This document shows, in pieces, positions 36,974-44,741 of a stretch of DNA of 64,000 nucleotides (the first letter of the stretch is position 1; each line of letters opens with the position of its first letter). A program made the translations under genes and the position numbers. Source of the stretch: Lachnospiraceae bacterium (GTDB lineage: Bacteria > Bacillota > Clostridia > Lachnospirales > Lachnospiraceae). The stretch lies in the NCBI GenBank assembly GCA_016286035.1, contig JAEERY010000028.1:1-64000 (forward strand), given 5' to 3'. Under the pieces are notes generated by a model. That model was not told where the DNA came from, did not search any database, and was given only the letters and a program-made list of their open reading frames with translations.

Positions 36974-36993
36974 TCTTTGAACAAAGGAGAACT

Positions 36994-38127
36994 ATGGAAA
37001 AGATCAAGAGAAACATTTTGTTGAATCCGGGACCGTCAACAACGACGGATACTGTAAAGTACGCACAGGTAGTACCTGATATCTGTCCTAGAGAGCAGGA
37101 GTTTGCGGGTCTTATGAAGGGACTCAGAGAGGATCTTTTAAAGACGGTGCATGCTGATCCGAAGGACTATACCTCTGTACTCTTTTGCGGATCCGGAACG
37201 ATAAATATTGATATATGCATAAATTCCCTTGTGCCTGAAGGCGGAAAAGTACTCGTTGTGAATAACGGTGCATACAGTACAAGAGCGGTCGAGATATGTC
37301 AGTACTACGGACTTGATCATATAGATCTTAAGTTTCCTGTGGATGAGCTTCCCGATCTAAATATGGTTGAACAGGTTTTAAAAGATAATCCTGACATAAA
37401 GCTTGTACATACTACTCATAATGAGACCGGTACGGGTATACTCAATCCGATAAGAGAGATAGGTGCGCTTGCTCATAAGTACGGCGCTGTCTTTACTGTC
37501 GACACCACATCTACTCTTGCTATGAGACCCATAAATGTTTATGAGGACAACATTGATTTTTGCATGGCATCAGCCCAGAAGGGTATCATGGCAATGACCG
37601 GACTCTCATTTATAATAGGAAGAACTTCCGAGATCATAAAGTCAAAGGATTATCCGAAGAGATCATATTACTGCAATCTCTATCTTCAATATGATTACTT
37701 TGAAAAGACAGGAGAGATGCATTTCACACCTCCCGTTCAGACCATATATGCGACCATCCAGGGACTCAAAGAGTACTTTGAAGAAGGTGAAGAGGCTAAA
37801 TGGGCAAGACATACCAGAGTATTCAATGCCATTCATGAGGGACTGGACGAGCTTGGCTTTAAAGATGTGATCAAAAGAGAATGGCAGTCAGGACTTGTGG
37901 TTTCGGTCATTTATCCTGATGATCCCAACTGGGATTTTGTAAAGGTTCATGACTATTGCTATGAGAGAGGCTTTACTATATATCCCGGAAAGATATCTAC
38001 GACAAATACCTTCCGTCTTTGTGCTCTGGGTGCCATCGATGAGCAGGATATAAGGGATTTCTTTGTGGTATTTAAAGAAGCATTAGTGCATTACGGCATT
38101 TCTGTTCCCGCAGTTTATAAGGATTAA
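36994..38127 (+). CDS. phnW: 2-aminoethylphosphonate-pyruvate transaminase
   Basis: 377 residues, a fold-type I PLP aminotransferase. LLNPGPSTTTDTVK at the N-terminus and FCGSGTINID match PhnW/AEP transaminase. VDTTSTLA and SAQKGIMAMTGLSF carry the PLP-binding Asp region and the Schiff-base Lys. In a catabolic operon PhnW makes phosphonoacetaldehyde. Here, next to PEP mutase and phosphonopyruvate decarboxylase, it should run in the biosynthetic direction, aminating phosphonoacetaldehyde to 2-aminoethylphosphonate. AAAGGAG precedes the ATG, 20 bases after the fusion protein gene. Confidence 0.92.
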   Translation: MEKIKRNILLNPGPSTTTDTVKYAQVVPDICPREQEFAGLMKGLREDLLKTVHADPKDYTSVLFCGSGTINIDICINSLVPEGGKVLVVNNGAYSTRAVEICQYYGLDHIDLKFPVDELPDLNMVEQVLKDNPDIKLVHTTHNETGTGILNPIREIGALAHKYGAVFTVDTTSTLAMRPINVYEDNIDFCMASAQKGIMAMTGLSFIIGRTSEIIKSKDYPKRSYYCNLYLQYDYFEKTGEMHFTPPVQTIYATIQGLKEYFEEGEEAKWARHTRVFNAIHEGLDELGFKDVIKREWQSGLVVSVIYPDDPNWDFVKVHDYCYERGFTIYPGKISTTNTFRLCALGAIDEQDIRDFFVVFKEALVHYGISVPAVYKD

Positions 38128-38137
38128 GGAGTTAAAA

Positions 38138-39433
38138 ATGGCAACTGTTTATACATGTTTTTGTACCGATGTGATCCATGCCGGTCACATGAACATAATC
38201 AATGAAGCAAAAAAATACGGTGATGTGATCGTAGGTGTCATAAGCGACAAGGCTATGGTCAGATTCAACAGATTCTCTACGATCTCATTTGAAGAGAGGA
38301 TAAAACTGGTTGAGAGCATTCCTGAGGTTTCAAATGTGGTAGTACAGGATACCATTATGTATGATGATGTTATTGCTGATCTTAAGCCTGATTATGTCAT
38401 ACATGGTGACAACTGGCTTGAAGAGCCCATGAAGGCAATAAGAGACAATGTTGAAAGTCTGCTTTCCGAGTACGGCGGCAAGATCATAGATGTGCCTTAT
38501 ACATATAATGAAGAAGTAAAACATGTTGATACCATCATGAGAGAAAGACTTGCGATGCCCGAATACAGAAGACCTAGACTTCGCAAGCTTATAAATATCT
38601 GTGATATTGTTAAGACCATAGAGGTCCACAGCGGACTTACAGGTCTTATTGCCGAAAAGACAATAGTTGAGAATAACGGAGAACTCGATCAGTTCGATGC
38701 AATGTGGATCAGTTCTCTTTGTGATTCGACCGCAAAGGGAAAACCTGATATCGAACTTGTGGATATGACGAGCAGATTCCGTACTATAGATGATGTAACG
38801 GAAGTTACAACAAAACCGATCATATTTGACGGTGATACGGGCGGACTTACGGAGCATTTTGTATATACCGTAAGATCTCTTGAGAAGATGGGGGTTTCTG
38901 CGGTCATAATCGAGGATAAAGTCGGACTTAAGAAGAATTCCTTGTTCGGTACCGAGGTTAAACAGACCCAGGATACCATCGAGCATTTTTGCGAAAAGAT
39001 CAAAGCGGGTAAAAAAGTACAGCTTACGGATGACTTTATGATCATAGCCCGTATTGAGAGTCTGATACTTGAACAGGGAATGGACGATGCACTTGCAAGG
39101 GCAAAGGCGTATGTTGAAGCCGGTGCTGACGGCATCATGATCCACAGCAGGAAGAAAGATCCTGATGAGATACTTGAATTCTGCGATAAGTTTAGAGCTA
39201 ATGATAAAACAACTCCCATAGTTGTCGTTCCTTCATCATTTAATACGATCACGGAAGCAGAACTTGCCGAGCATGGTGTCAATATCGTTATATATGCCAA
39301 CCAGCTTACAAGAAGTGCGTTCCCCGCAATGGAACAGACTGCAAAGGATATCCTTAAGTATCACAGAGCAAAGGAAGTTGACAGCAGATTGATGCCCATA
39401 AAGCAGATAATATCTCTGATCGACGAGTTATAA
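38138..39433 (+). CDS. aepX: Cytidylyltransferase domain fused to phosphoenolpyruvate phosphomutase
   Basis: 431 residues. Residues 1-130 are a cytidylyltransferase-like domain of the GCT/Tag D type, with HAGHMN (the HxGH motif) and RISTISFEERI-like context. Residues from about 155 are PEP mutase: FDGDTGGLTEHF, EDKVGLKKNSLFG (the PepM signature loop) and ARIESLI. PEP mutase makes phosphonopyruvate from phosphoenolpyruvate, the C-P bond-forming entry step of phosphonate biosynthesis. Fusions of this order are known in several bacteria. AAGGAG precedes the ATG, ten bases after phnW. Confidence 0.94.
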   Translation: MATVYTCFCTDVIHAGHMNIINEAKKYGDVIVGVISDKAMVRFNRFSTISFEERIKLVESIPEVSNVVVQDTIMYDDVIADLKPDYVIHGDNWLEEPMKAIRDNVESLLSEYGGKIIDVPYTYNEEVKHVDTIMRERLAMPEYRRPRLRKLINICDIVKTIEVHSGLTGLIAEKTIVENNGELDQFDAMWISSLCDSTAKGKPDIELVDMTSRFRTIDDVTEVTTKPIIFDGDTGGLTEHFVYTVRSLEKMGVSAVIIEDKVGLKKNSLFGTEVKQTQDTIEHFCEKIKAGKKVQLTDDFMIIARIESLILEQGMDDALARAKAYVEAGADGIMIHSRKKDPDEILEFCDKFRANDKTTPIVVVPSSFNTITEAELAEHGVNIVIYANQLTRSAFPAMEQTAKDILKYHRAKEVDSRLMPIKQIISLIDEL

Positions 39434-39446
39434 AAGGAAGAGTTTA

Positions 39447-40160
39447 ATGAATGCAATTTTGATGGCGTCCGGTATGGGGACGCGTATGAGACCGCTTACG
39501 GAAACTACTCCCAAGCCGCTCATTAAGGTATGTGATAAACCGATGATAAAGACTGTTATAGACGGACTTATCAGAGCAGGTGTCGATAATATCTATATAG
39601 TTGTCGGATATCTGGGAGATCAGTTTGACGCTCTTTTGGATGAGTATGACAATATACACATCCTTAAGAATACATATTTTGAGACGGTCAACAATATCTC
39701 TTCTGTATATGTTGCAAGAGATGTCATGAGAGTAGATGACTGCTTCGTATGTGAAGCAGATCTTTATGTTATGGATGATGATCTGTTTAAGGACCATCCC
39801 GATCATTCATGTTACTACGGGATATACAGAGAAGGTTTTGTTAATGACTGGGGCTTTGAGACAGATGATAACGGTATCATCACCAGAGTCGGAAAAGGCG
39901 TGACTGACTGTTACAACATGGTCGGAGTATCTTATATAAGGAAGAAAGAGGCCATAAGGATCGCTGATGAAGTTGAAAGACTCTTTGGCAAGGCAGCTGG
40001 TTATGAGGATATGTTCTGGGATGATGTTGTTGATAGCATAACAGATAAGCTTAAGCTTAAGGTCTGGCCGATAAAAGAAGGATCCATAGCTGAACTCGAT
40101 ACCCCTGAAGAATTGTATGAGCTTGAAGAAAAGCTTAAAGAGGGAAAGGAAATATCATGA
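39447..40160 (+). CDS. NTP transferase, LicC/PntC-like cytidylyltransferase
   Basis: 237 residues. The nucleotidyltransferase signature MASGMGTRMRPLTETTPKPLIKV starts the protein, followed by YIVVGYLGDQF and the metal-binding VCEADLYVMDDD. LicC activates phosphocholine with CTP and PntC activates 2-aminoethylphosphonate (known precedents), and the operon makes the latter the likely substrate. It lies 13 bases after aepX. Its TGA overlaps the ATG of the next gene by four bases. It provides a second cytidylyltransferase besides the domain fused to aepX. Confidence 0.87.
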   Translation: MNAILMASGMGTRMRPLTETTPKPLIKVCDKPMIKTVIDGLIRAGVDNIYIVVGYLGDQFDALLDEYDNIHILKNTYFETVNNISSVYVARDVMRVDDCFVCEADLYVMDDDLFKDHPDHSCYYGIYREGFVNDWGFETDDNGIITRVGKGVTDCYNMVGVSYIRKKEAIRIADEVERLFGKAAGYEDMFWDDVVDSITDKLKLKVWPIKEGSIAELDTPEELYELEEKLKEGKEIS

Positions 40161-41278
40161 AAGTAGAAGAACTTGTTGATATAATCGGAGCTGATTTTTA
40201 TACGGGAGTACCCGATTCTCAGCTTAAGGCGCTTTGCAATTATCTTATGAATACCTACGGTATAGATAATATGCATCATGTGATAGCGGCAAATGAGGGT
40301 AACTGTACCGCGCTTGCGGCAGGGTATCATATTGCGACAGGAAAGGTACCTGTCGTATATATGCAAAACAGCGGAGAAGGAAACATCATAAATCCAGTAG
40401 CTTCACTTTTAAATGATGCTGTATATGCTATTCCGGTACTGTTCATAGTAGGATGGAGAGGTGAACCCGGAGTCCATGACGAACCTCAACATGTATATCA
40501 GGGTCAGGTTACATGCAAGCTTTTGGAAGATATGGATATCGCTTACACGGTTATTGATAAAGAGACCACACCGGAGCAGATAAAGGATGCTATGAAGACT
40601 TACCGAGAGCTGTTTGCGAGTGGCAAGAGTGCTGCTTTTGTTGTTAAAAAAGGTGCACTTTCCTATGATGAGAAGGTTGTTTATAAAAATGAGCATTCCA
40701 TGGTCAGGGAGGAGATCATTCGACATATCGTTAATTATACGGAGGATGATGTCATAGTATCCACTACAGGAAAGGCAAGCAGAGAGCTTTTTGAAATTAG
40801 AGAAGCGCTTGGTCAGGATCACAGCAGAGATTTCCTTACAGTAGGATCGATGGGACACAGCAGCTCGATAGCTATGGGAATTGCTTCGCAGAAACCCGAA
40901 AAGAGAGTATGGGTTGTTGACGGAGACGGTGCTGTTCTCATGCATATGGGTTCGATGGCTCTTATGGGTGCCAACAAACTTGAAAATATGATTCACATCG
41001 TGATCAACAACGGAGCACATGAAACTGTTGGCGGTATGAATACGGTAGCTGATGATATAGATCTTGCTGCTGTTGCAAAAGCATGCGGATATCCCCATGT
41101 GACCTGTGTTTATGATTATGACGATCTTGACAATGCACTTGAAGAAGCTAAGGAAAATCTGGAATTGACATTCATAGAGGCCAAATGTGCGATAGGTGCA
41201 AGGGATGATCTGGGCAGACCTACGACAACGGCAAGGGAGAATAAGGAAAGCCTGATGAAGTTTCTTGGCAGCATGTAA
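40157..41278 (+). CDS. aepY: Phosphonopyruvate decarboxylase
   Basis: 373 residues, thiamine-diphosphate enzyme. TGVPDSQLKALCNY and AANEGNCTALAAGYH at the N-terminus form the pyrimidine-binding half, and GDGAVLMHMGSMALMG followed by INN forms the GDG...NN ThDP/Mg motif in the C-terminal half. It decarboxylates phosphonopyruvate to phosphonoacetaldehyde and pulls the unfavourable PEP mutase equilibrium forward. Overlaps the NTP transferase stop by ATGA. Last gene of the operon; no clear terminator follows. Confidence 0.94.
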   Translation: MKVEELVDIIGADFYTGVPDSQLKALCNYLMNTYGIDNMHHVIAANEGNCTALAAGYHIATGKVPVVYMQNSGEGNIINPVASLLNDAVYAIPVLFIVGWRGEPGVHDEPQHVYQGQVTCKLLEDMDIAYTVIDKETTPEQIKDAMKTYRELFASGKSAAFVVKKGALSYDEKVVYKNEHSMVREEIIRHIVNYTEDDVIVSTTGKASRELFEIREALGQDHSRDFLTVGSMGHSSSIAMGIASQKPEKRVWVVDGDGAVLMHMGSMALMGANKLENMIHIVINNGAHETVGGMNTVADDIDLAAVAKACGYPHVTCVYDYDDLDNALEEAKENLELTFIEAKCAIGARDDLGRPTTTARENKESLMKFLGSM

Positions 41279-41400
41279 AAGCACCGTAGTTTGACAAAAA
41301 CGCGCCAAAAGTAAAATTGTCAGAAAATTTATAGTGCAATTTACAGATAAATGTGATATGATTAACTTAGATTAGTATCTTTACAGGAAGGAGGATGCCC

Positions 41401-41931
41401 ATGTCACCATTCGGGATCGGTTCATACGGATATGGTATGAATAACGGATACGGCGGCGCATACAGTGCGGCTGTTGGAGCAGGTGCGGGCATAACAGGCA
41501 CTCCTGAGACAGGAAAAGCCATTGTAAATCCTGGTGAAGATACAAGAGTACATCCTGGCAAGAGAGTATCCCCGGCCGAATGTCAGACCTGTAAAGAACG
41601 AAAATATCAGGATGGATCGGATGAATCAAACGTTTCATTCCAGACCGCACAGCATATAGATCCGAGTGCGGCAGGCGCTGCGGTAAGAGCACATGAGGGC
41701 GAGCATGTATCAAATGCTTACAAGAAAGCAGCTCAGGATGGCGGAAAAGTCTTACAGGCATCCGTTGCCATTCATACGGCTGTATGTCCTGAGTGCGGCA
41801 GAGTATATGTGTCTGGCGGAACAACGACCACTAAGATTCAGTACAAAAATGAGGACAATCCTTATACAAAGAACATGAAAAACCGCGATAAGGGATTGCT
41901 GAGCGGAATGAATTTTGAAGCCGCGGGCTGA
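41401..41931 (+). CDS. SprA-related protein with HExxH-like motif
   Basis: 176 residues. A Gly/Tyr-rich N-terminus (about 1-40) precedes a domain with RAHEGEHVSNAYKKAA, i.e. an HExxH zinc-protease-like motif, then ICPECG-type CPEC and a C-terminal VSGGTTTTKIQY. This layout recalls SprA-type proteins. A metallopeptidase role is suggested but not shown. No signal peptide. The start at 41401 is six bases after AGGAAGGAGG; the ATG at 41395 directly abuts the RBS and is rejected. Confidence 0.75.
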   Translation: MSPFGIGSYGYGMNNGYGGAYSAAVGAGAGITGTPETGKAIVNPGEDTRVHPGKRVSPAECQTCKERKYQDGSDESNVSFQTAQHIDPSAAGAAVRAHEGEHVSNAYKKAAQDGGKVLQASVAIHTAVCPECGRVYVSGGTTTTKIQYKNEDNPYTKNMKNRDKGLLSGMNFEAAG

Positions 41932-41975
41932 GCGGATGAATCTAATTCTTCTAAAATGAGATAAAGCGATGAATC

Positions 41976-42007
41976 AACAGGAGATCCAAAACGGTCTCCT
42001 GTTTGTT
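41976..42007 (+). terminator. Terminator-like hairpin
   Basis: Nine-bp perfect stem AACAGGAGA / TCTCCTGTT with a ten-base loop. The following T-tract is short (TTGTTGG), so termination may be partial. Confidence 0.6.
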
Positions 42008-42045
42008 GGTTATAAGGATGTTTAAAAGAAAAAGGTAGTAAGATC

Positions 42046-42822
42046 ATGGATTATAAAGACATATTAAATATAGCAATGAAACAATCGGCTGAAGATATCG
42101 GCTGCAGACAGGAAGATTTTCTTATGAATAAGAATGTTTCCGTACCTTTCAGACTGGGCCCGGAGGCAAAAAAGTATTACAAGCTTCCTATCGGATGCAA
42201 CTTTATATCATACGGAAACAATGTTGTGGCAGCATTAACGCCAGAGCTGACAGACGTGGTCAATGAGTATATAGGCAGATTTGAGTTCTATCACTGCTTT
42301 GAGACACCGAATATGTACTGGTTAAATGAGAGGTTAAAACCGTTCGGACAGACAGTCTGCTTTATGGCTGAATATTATCTATGCGATCCGAAAAGCCTTA
42401 AGGAACTGCCTTGTGAATATGAACTTAAAGTATTAGAGCAGGCAGATTTTGAGGATCTTTACCTGCCTCAGTGGTCCAATGCACTTTGCAGTGACAGGAA
42501 GAATCTTGATGTTTTAGGGGTAGGAGCATATGACGGGGATAAGCTGATAGGCCTGTCCGGATGTTCTGCGGATGCCAAAGAGATGTGGCAGATAGGAGTT
42601 GATGTATTACCTGAATACAGAAGAAAAGGCATCGCATCAGCGATAACAGCCAGACTTGCACTTGAGATACTTAAAAGAGACAAGGTGCCGTTTTATTGTT
42701 CGGCCTGGTCAAATATACGCTCGGTAAGGAATGCGGTTAGGAGCGGATTTTTGCCTGCATGGGTAGAAATGAGCGTAAAGCCAATTGAAGCAGTCGAAGA
42801 AATGAATGTCAAAGATAAGTGA
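42046..42822 (+). CDS. GNAT family N-acetyltransferase
   Basis: 258 residues. The C-terminal GNAT domain (about 125-250) has VDVLPEYRRKGIASAITARLA, the acetyl-CoA binding R-x-x-G-x-A, and the later SVRNAVRSGF. The N-terminal half is a separate unassigned domain. RBS AAAGGTAG is weak. It is followed by a small membrane protein and a YbjQ gene in a probable operon. Substrate unknown. Confidence 0.85.
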   Translation: MDYKDILNIAMKQSAEDIGCRQEDFLMNKNVSVPFRLGPEAKKYYKLPIGCNFISYGNNVVAALTPELTDVVNEYIGRFEFYHCFETPNMYWLNERLKPFGQTVCFMAEYYLCDPKSLKELPCEYELKVLEQADFEDLYLPQWSNALCSDRKNLDVLGVGAYDGDKLIGLSGCSADAKEMWQIGVDVLPEYRRKGIASAITARLALEILKRDKVPFYCSAWSNIRSVRNAVRSGFLPAWVEMSVKPIEAVEEMNVKDK

Positions 42823-42840
42823 TGACAGAGGGACAGATAA

Positions 42841-43068
42841 ATGAATGAAGAACATATGAAGAAAATGATAGCGCCAATCATTGTGACAGTATTGGTAATT
42901 CTGTATTACGTACTGTATTTTGGAATACTGATCTATGTGGTTCCGGGTGTATTTAAGATTATAATTGGTATCATTCCGCTGATATTTACGGGTTTAATGA
43001 TATACGTTTGTGTAGAACGAATCAAAGAGATTAATGGAGGAGAAGAGGATGATCTTAGTAAATACTGA
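42841..43068 (+). CDS. Small two-segment membrane protein
   Basis: 75 residues with two membrane segments (about 10-32 and 36-57) and an acidic C-terminus (GGEEDDLSKY). AGAGGG precedes the ATG. Its 3' end overlaps the ybjQ start by 20 bases, so the two are coupled. No family recognised. Confidence 0.75.
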   Translation: MNEEHMKKMIAPIIVTVLVILYYVLYFGILIYVVPGVFKIIIGIIPLIFTGLMIYVCVERIKEINGGEEDDLSKY

Positions 43069-43360
43069 TTACATCAGTGGCAAGCAACTGGAGATGCTGG
43101 GGCTGGTAAAAGGCAGTACGATCCAGTCAAAAAACGTCGGAAAGGATATCACTCAGGGATTTAAGACTCTTGTTGGAGGTGAGCTTACCGCATACAATGA
43201 CATGATGAACGAGGCGAGAGCACTGGCTACAAAGCGTATGGTAATGGAAGCAGAGAACCTCGGTGCAGATGCTATAGTTAACATAAAGTACTCATCGTCT
43301 GCCATAATGCAGGGAGCAGCCGAGGTTATAGCTTATGGTACAGCTGTAAAGTTTATATAG
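43049..43360 (+). CDS. YbjQ family protein (UPF0145)
   Basis: 103 residues. YISGKQLEMLGLVKGSTIQSKNVGKDI and AENLGADAIVNIKYSSS match YbjQ/UPF0145 proteins, which form pentamers and have been described as putative heavy-metal-binding domains; the true role is unknown. ATG 43049 is chosen: GGAGGAG lies six bases before it. The in-frame ATG at 43034 has no RBS. Confidence 0.88.
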   Translation: MILVNTDYISGKQLEMLGLVKGSTIQSKNVGKDITQGFKTLVGGELTAYNDMMNEARALATKRMVMEAENLGADAIVNIKYSSSAIMQGAAEVIAYGTAVKFI

Positions 43361-43374
43361 CAAAAAGCTTAAAA

Positions 43375-43890
43375 ATGGTAAAGAAGATGGGATTATTCAA
43401 GCGTTTAAAGGATGGTAACAGAATAAAGCTTTGTAATGAAAAGCACGTGATCACAGATACTGAGGCAGGCTTTGAGTATGAGATCGATACTGCTTTCAGG
43501 CAGACAAGATCCAATGCAATGGAGGTCGAAGCACTGTCCATATATGTCTCTGACGGCAAAGAAAACAAACAAAATGACGTTCCTTGCGTCATGGTTTTGA
43601 CTGATCCGGTTATATATGAAGCCATTGAGACTTATAAAGAAAAAGGGATATCTGGGGATGAAACAACCAGTTTGGAGCCTTTGAAAGGTCAGTTTTTGTA
43701 CAGAGCGGTCACTGAGTATTACGGGGATATGCTATATTATTATGCCTTTGAAAAGGAAAAAAGAGGCCATAAAGAGAAGCTTGGATTGTGCCTTGAGTAC
43801 CCCATGGAATACGCCAAAACGAACGATGAAAGGGTACTTAAAGGAGTTCTGGATGAGGTTGCTGACAGCTTTAAAGTGATAAATCTGTGA
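43375..43890 (+). CDS. Hypothetical protein
   Basis: 171 residues, soluble, no motif recognised. Conserved-looking stretches are EVEALSIYVSDGK and GDMLYYYAFEKEKRGHKEK. It starts 14 bases after ybjQ without a strong RBS (AAAAGC), with a second ATG at 43387 as an alternative. Probably the last gene of the 42046 operon. Confidence 0.7.
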   Translation: MVKKMGLFKRLKDGNRIKLCNEKHVITDTEAGFEYEIDTAFRQTRSNAMEVEALSIYVSDGKENKQNDVPCVMVLTDPVIYEAIETYKEKGISGDETTSLEPLKGQFLYRAVTEYYGDMLYYYAFEKEKRGHKEKLGLCLEYPMEYAKTNDERVLKGVLDEVADSFKVINL

Positions 43891-44105
43891 CCATTTTCGA
43901 TAAAAAACAGGGAAGATCAAGGCGGAAAATGAGTTTCAACAGCCTATAGGAAGGCGATATTTGACAGATTTTAGATGCTGGTCAGGTGGATAACTGGCCT
44001 GTTTTGACTCAAAAAACTTCCGTTTGTCACATCACGATACGGAAAAACAGGTATCGAAAAGAGAACTCAAAGAAGGAAAAATCAAATAAAAAACCAAAGT
44101 TATTT

Positions 44106-44166
44106 AATAAAAGCTCGCGGTATAAATATACATTTTTAATGCATATTTATACCGCGAGCTTTTATT
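44106..44166. repeat. 24-bp perfect inverted repeat, bidirectional terminator-like
   Basis: Arms 44106-44129 and 44143-44166 are exact reverse complements, with a 13-base loop. The arm starts AATAAAAGCTCGCGGTATAA. GC-rich base (GCTCGCGG) with flanking A and T runs on both sides allows termination in either direction. It is unusually long for a simple terminator. Confidence 0.85.
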
Positions 44167-44521
44167 CTTGAATCAGGTTTTTGAAAGACGAAGATGAAAA
44201 AGCCGATGCAACCAATCGGATGTGATACCCTGTCCGAGATGATAAAATTTTATCTCGACCAAAAAAACAGATCGCTGTCGATCAAAAATTTATCTTTACG
44301 AGAAGGATGTCATCCGAAAGACATGATCCAATAAATTTACCAAAGGTAATACACACTTTAATAGGAAGAAACAGGATAGATCATCATTCTTTTTTGAAAA
44401 CCAAAATCAGGATACATTTTTTGGTTTAACATCAGATCGTTATCTTCTCAGGAAGACTGGGACTGGATTGTTTTCGAAAAAACGTTTGGTATACATAATT
44501 TGCAGAATAACAACACAGTGT

Positions 44522-44580
44522 CCGTGCACGAAAAATTTTTTTTGCATTTCGTGCACGAATTTCTGCATTTCGTGCACACT
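44522..44580. promoter_or_regulatory. Three GTGCAC palindromes upstream of the giant-protein operon
   Basis: GTGCAC cores at 44524-44529, 44551-44556 and 44572-44577, each within CGTGCAC. The second and third share TGCATTTCGTGCAC with a 21-bp spacing, about two helical turns. The third core ends four bases before the -35, which fits a transcription-factor binding array. The factor is unknown. Confidence 0.6.
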
Positions 44581-44611
44581 TTTACACAAGATGAAAAATG
44601 TGTGATAGAAT
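44581..44611 (+). promoter_or_regulatory. Promoter for the TPR/giant-protein operon
   Basis: -35 TTTACA (44581-44586) or TTACAC one base later, and an extended -10 TGA-TAGAAT (44603-44611). Spacer 18-19 bp. The leader to the ATG at 44742 is about 125 bases. Confidence 0.6.
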
Positions 44612-44741
44612 TTCAAACGTGGGATACTATTGTCTTTTTGCGTTCAAAAATCATGTCTCAAAAAGATAAAAAACCATAAAAAACAAATGTAAATAAATCT
44701 TTTTTAGGGAAGGTAAACATATACCAAGGGAAAAGAAGAGT

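Larger units (their letters stand above)
43891..44741. other. Non-coding region before the TPR and giant-protein genes
   Basis: 851 bases with no supported gene; a 61-codon open frame at 43986-44171 lacks an RBS and crosses the inverted repeat. It contains a 24-bp perfect inverted repeat (44106-44166), a palindrome GATAAAATTTTATC (44241-44254), an inverted repeat AACCAAAA/TTTTGGTT (about 44398-44428), three GTGCAC-centred palindromes (44522-44580) and a promoter (44581-44611). The base composition is richer in A and T than the surrounding genes. Confidence 0.75.

Noticed and set aside
38330..39145. Reverse-strand open frames opposite aepX and aepY (38330-39145, 38689-39300, 40409-41308)
   Set aside because: The forward genes are well-known enzymes with intact motifs, and the antisense frames show no recognisable protein features.
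43986..44171. A 61-codon forward open frame in the region before the TPR gene
   Set aside because: No RBS, a Lys/Asn/Ser-rich composition and overlap with the 24-bp inverted repeat. It looks like chance.
44522..44580. GTGCAC palindromes considered as CRISPR repeats or an origin iteron cluster
   Set aside because: Only three short copies, with unequal spacing and no cas or replication gene nearby. Placement next to a -35 favours transcription control.
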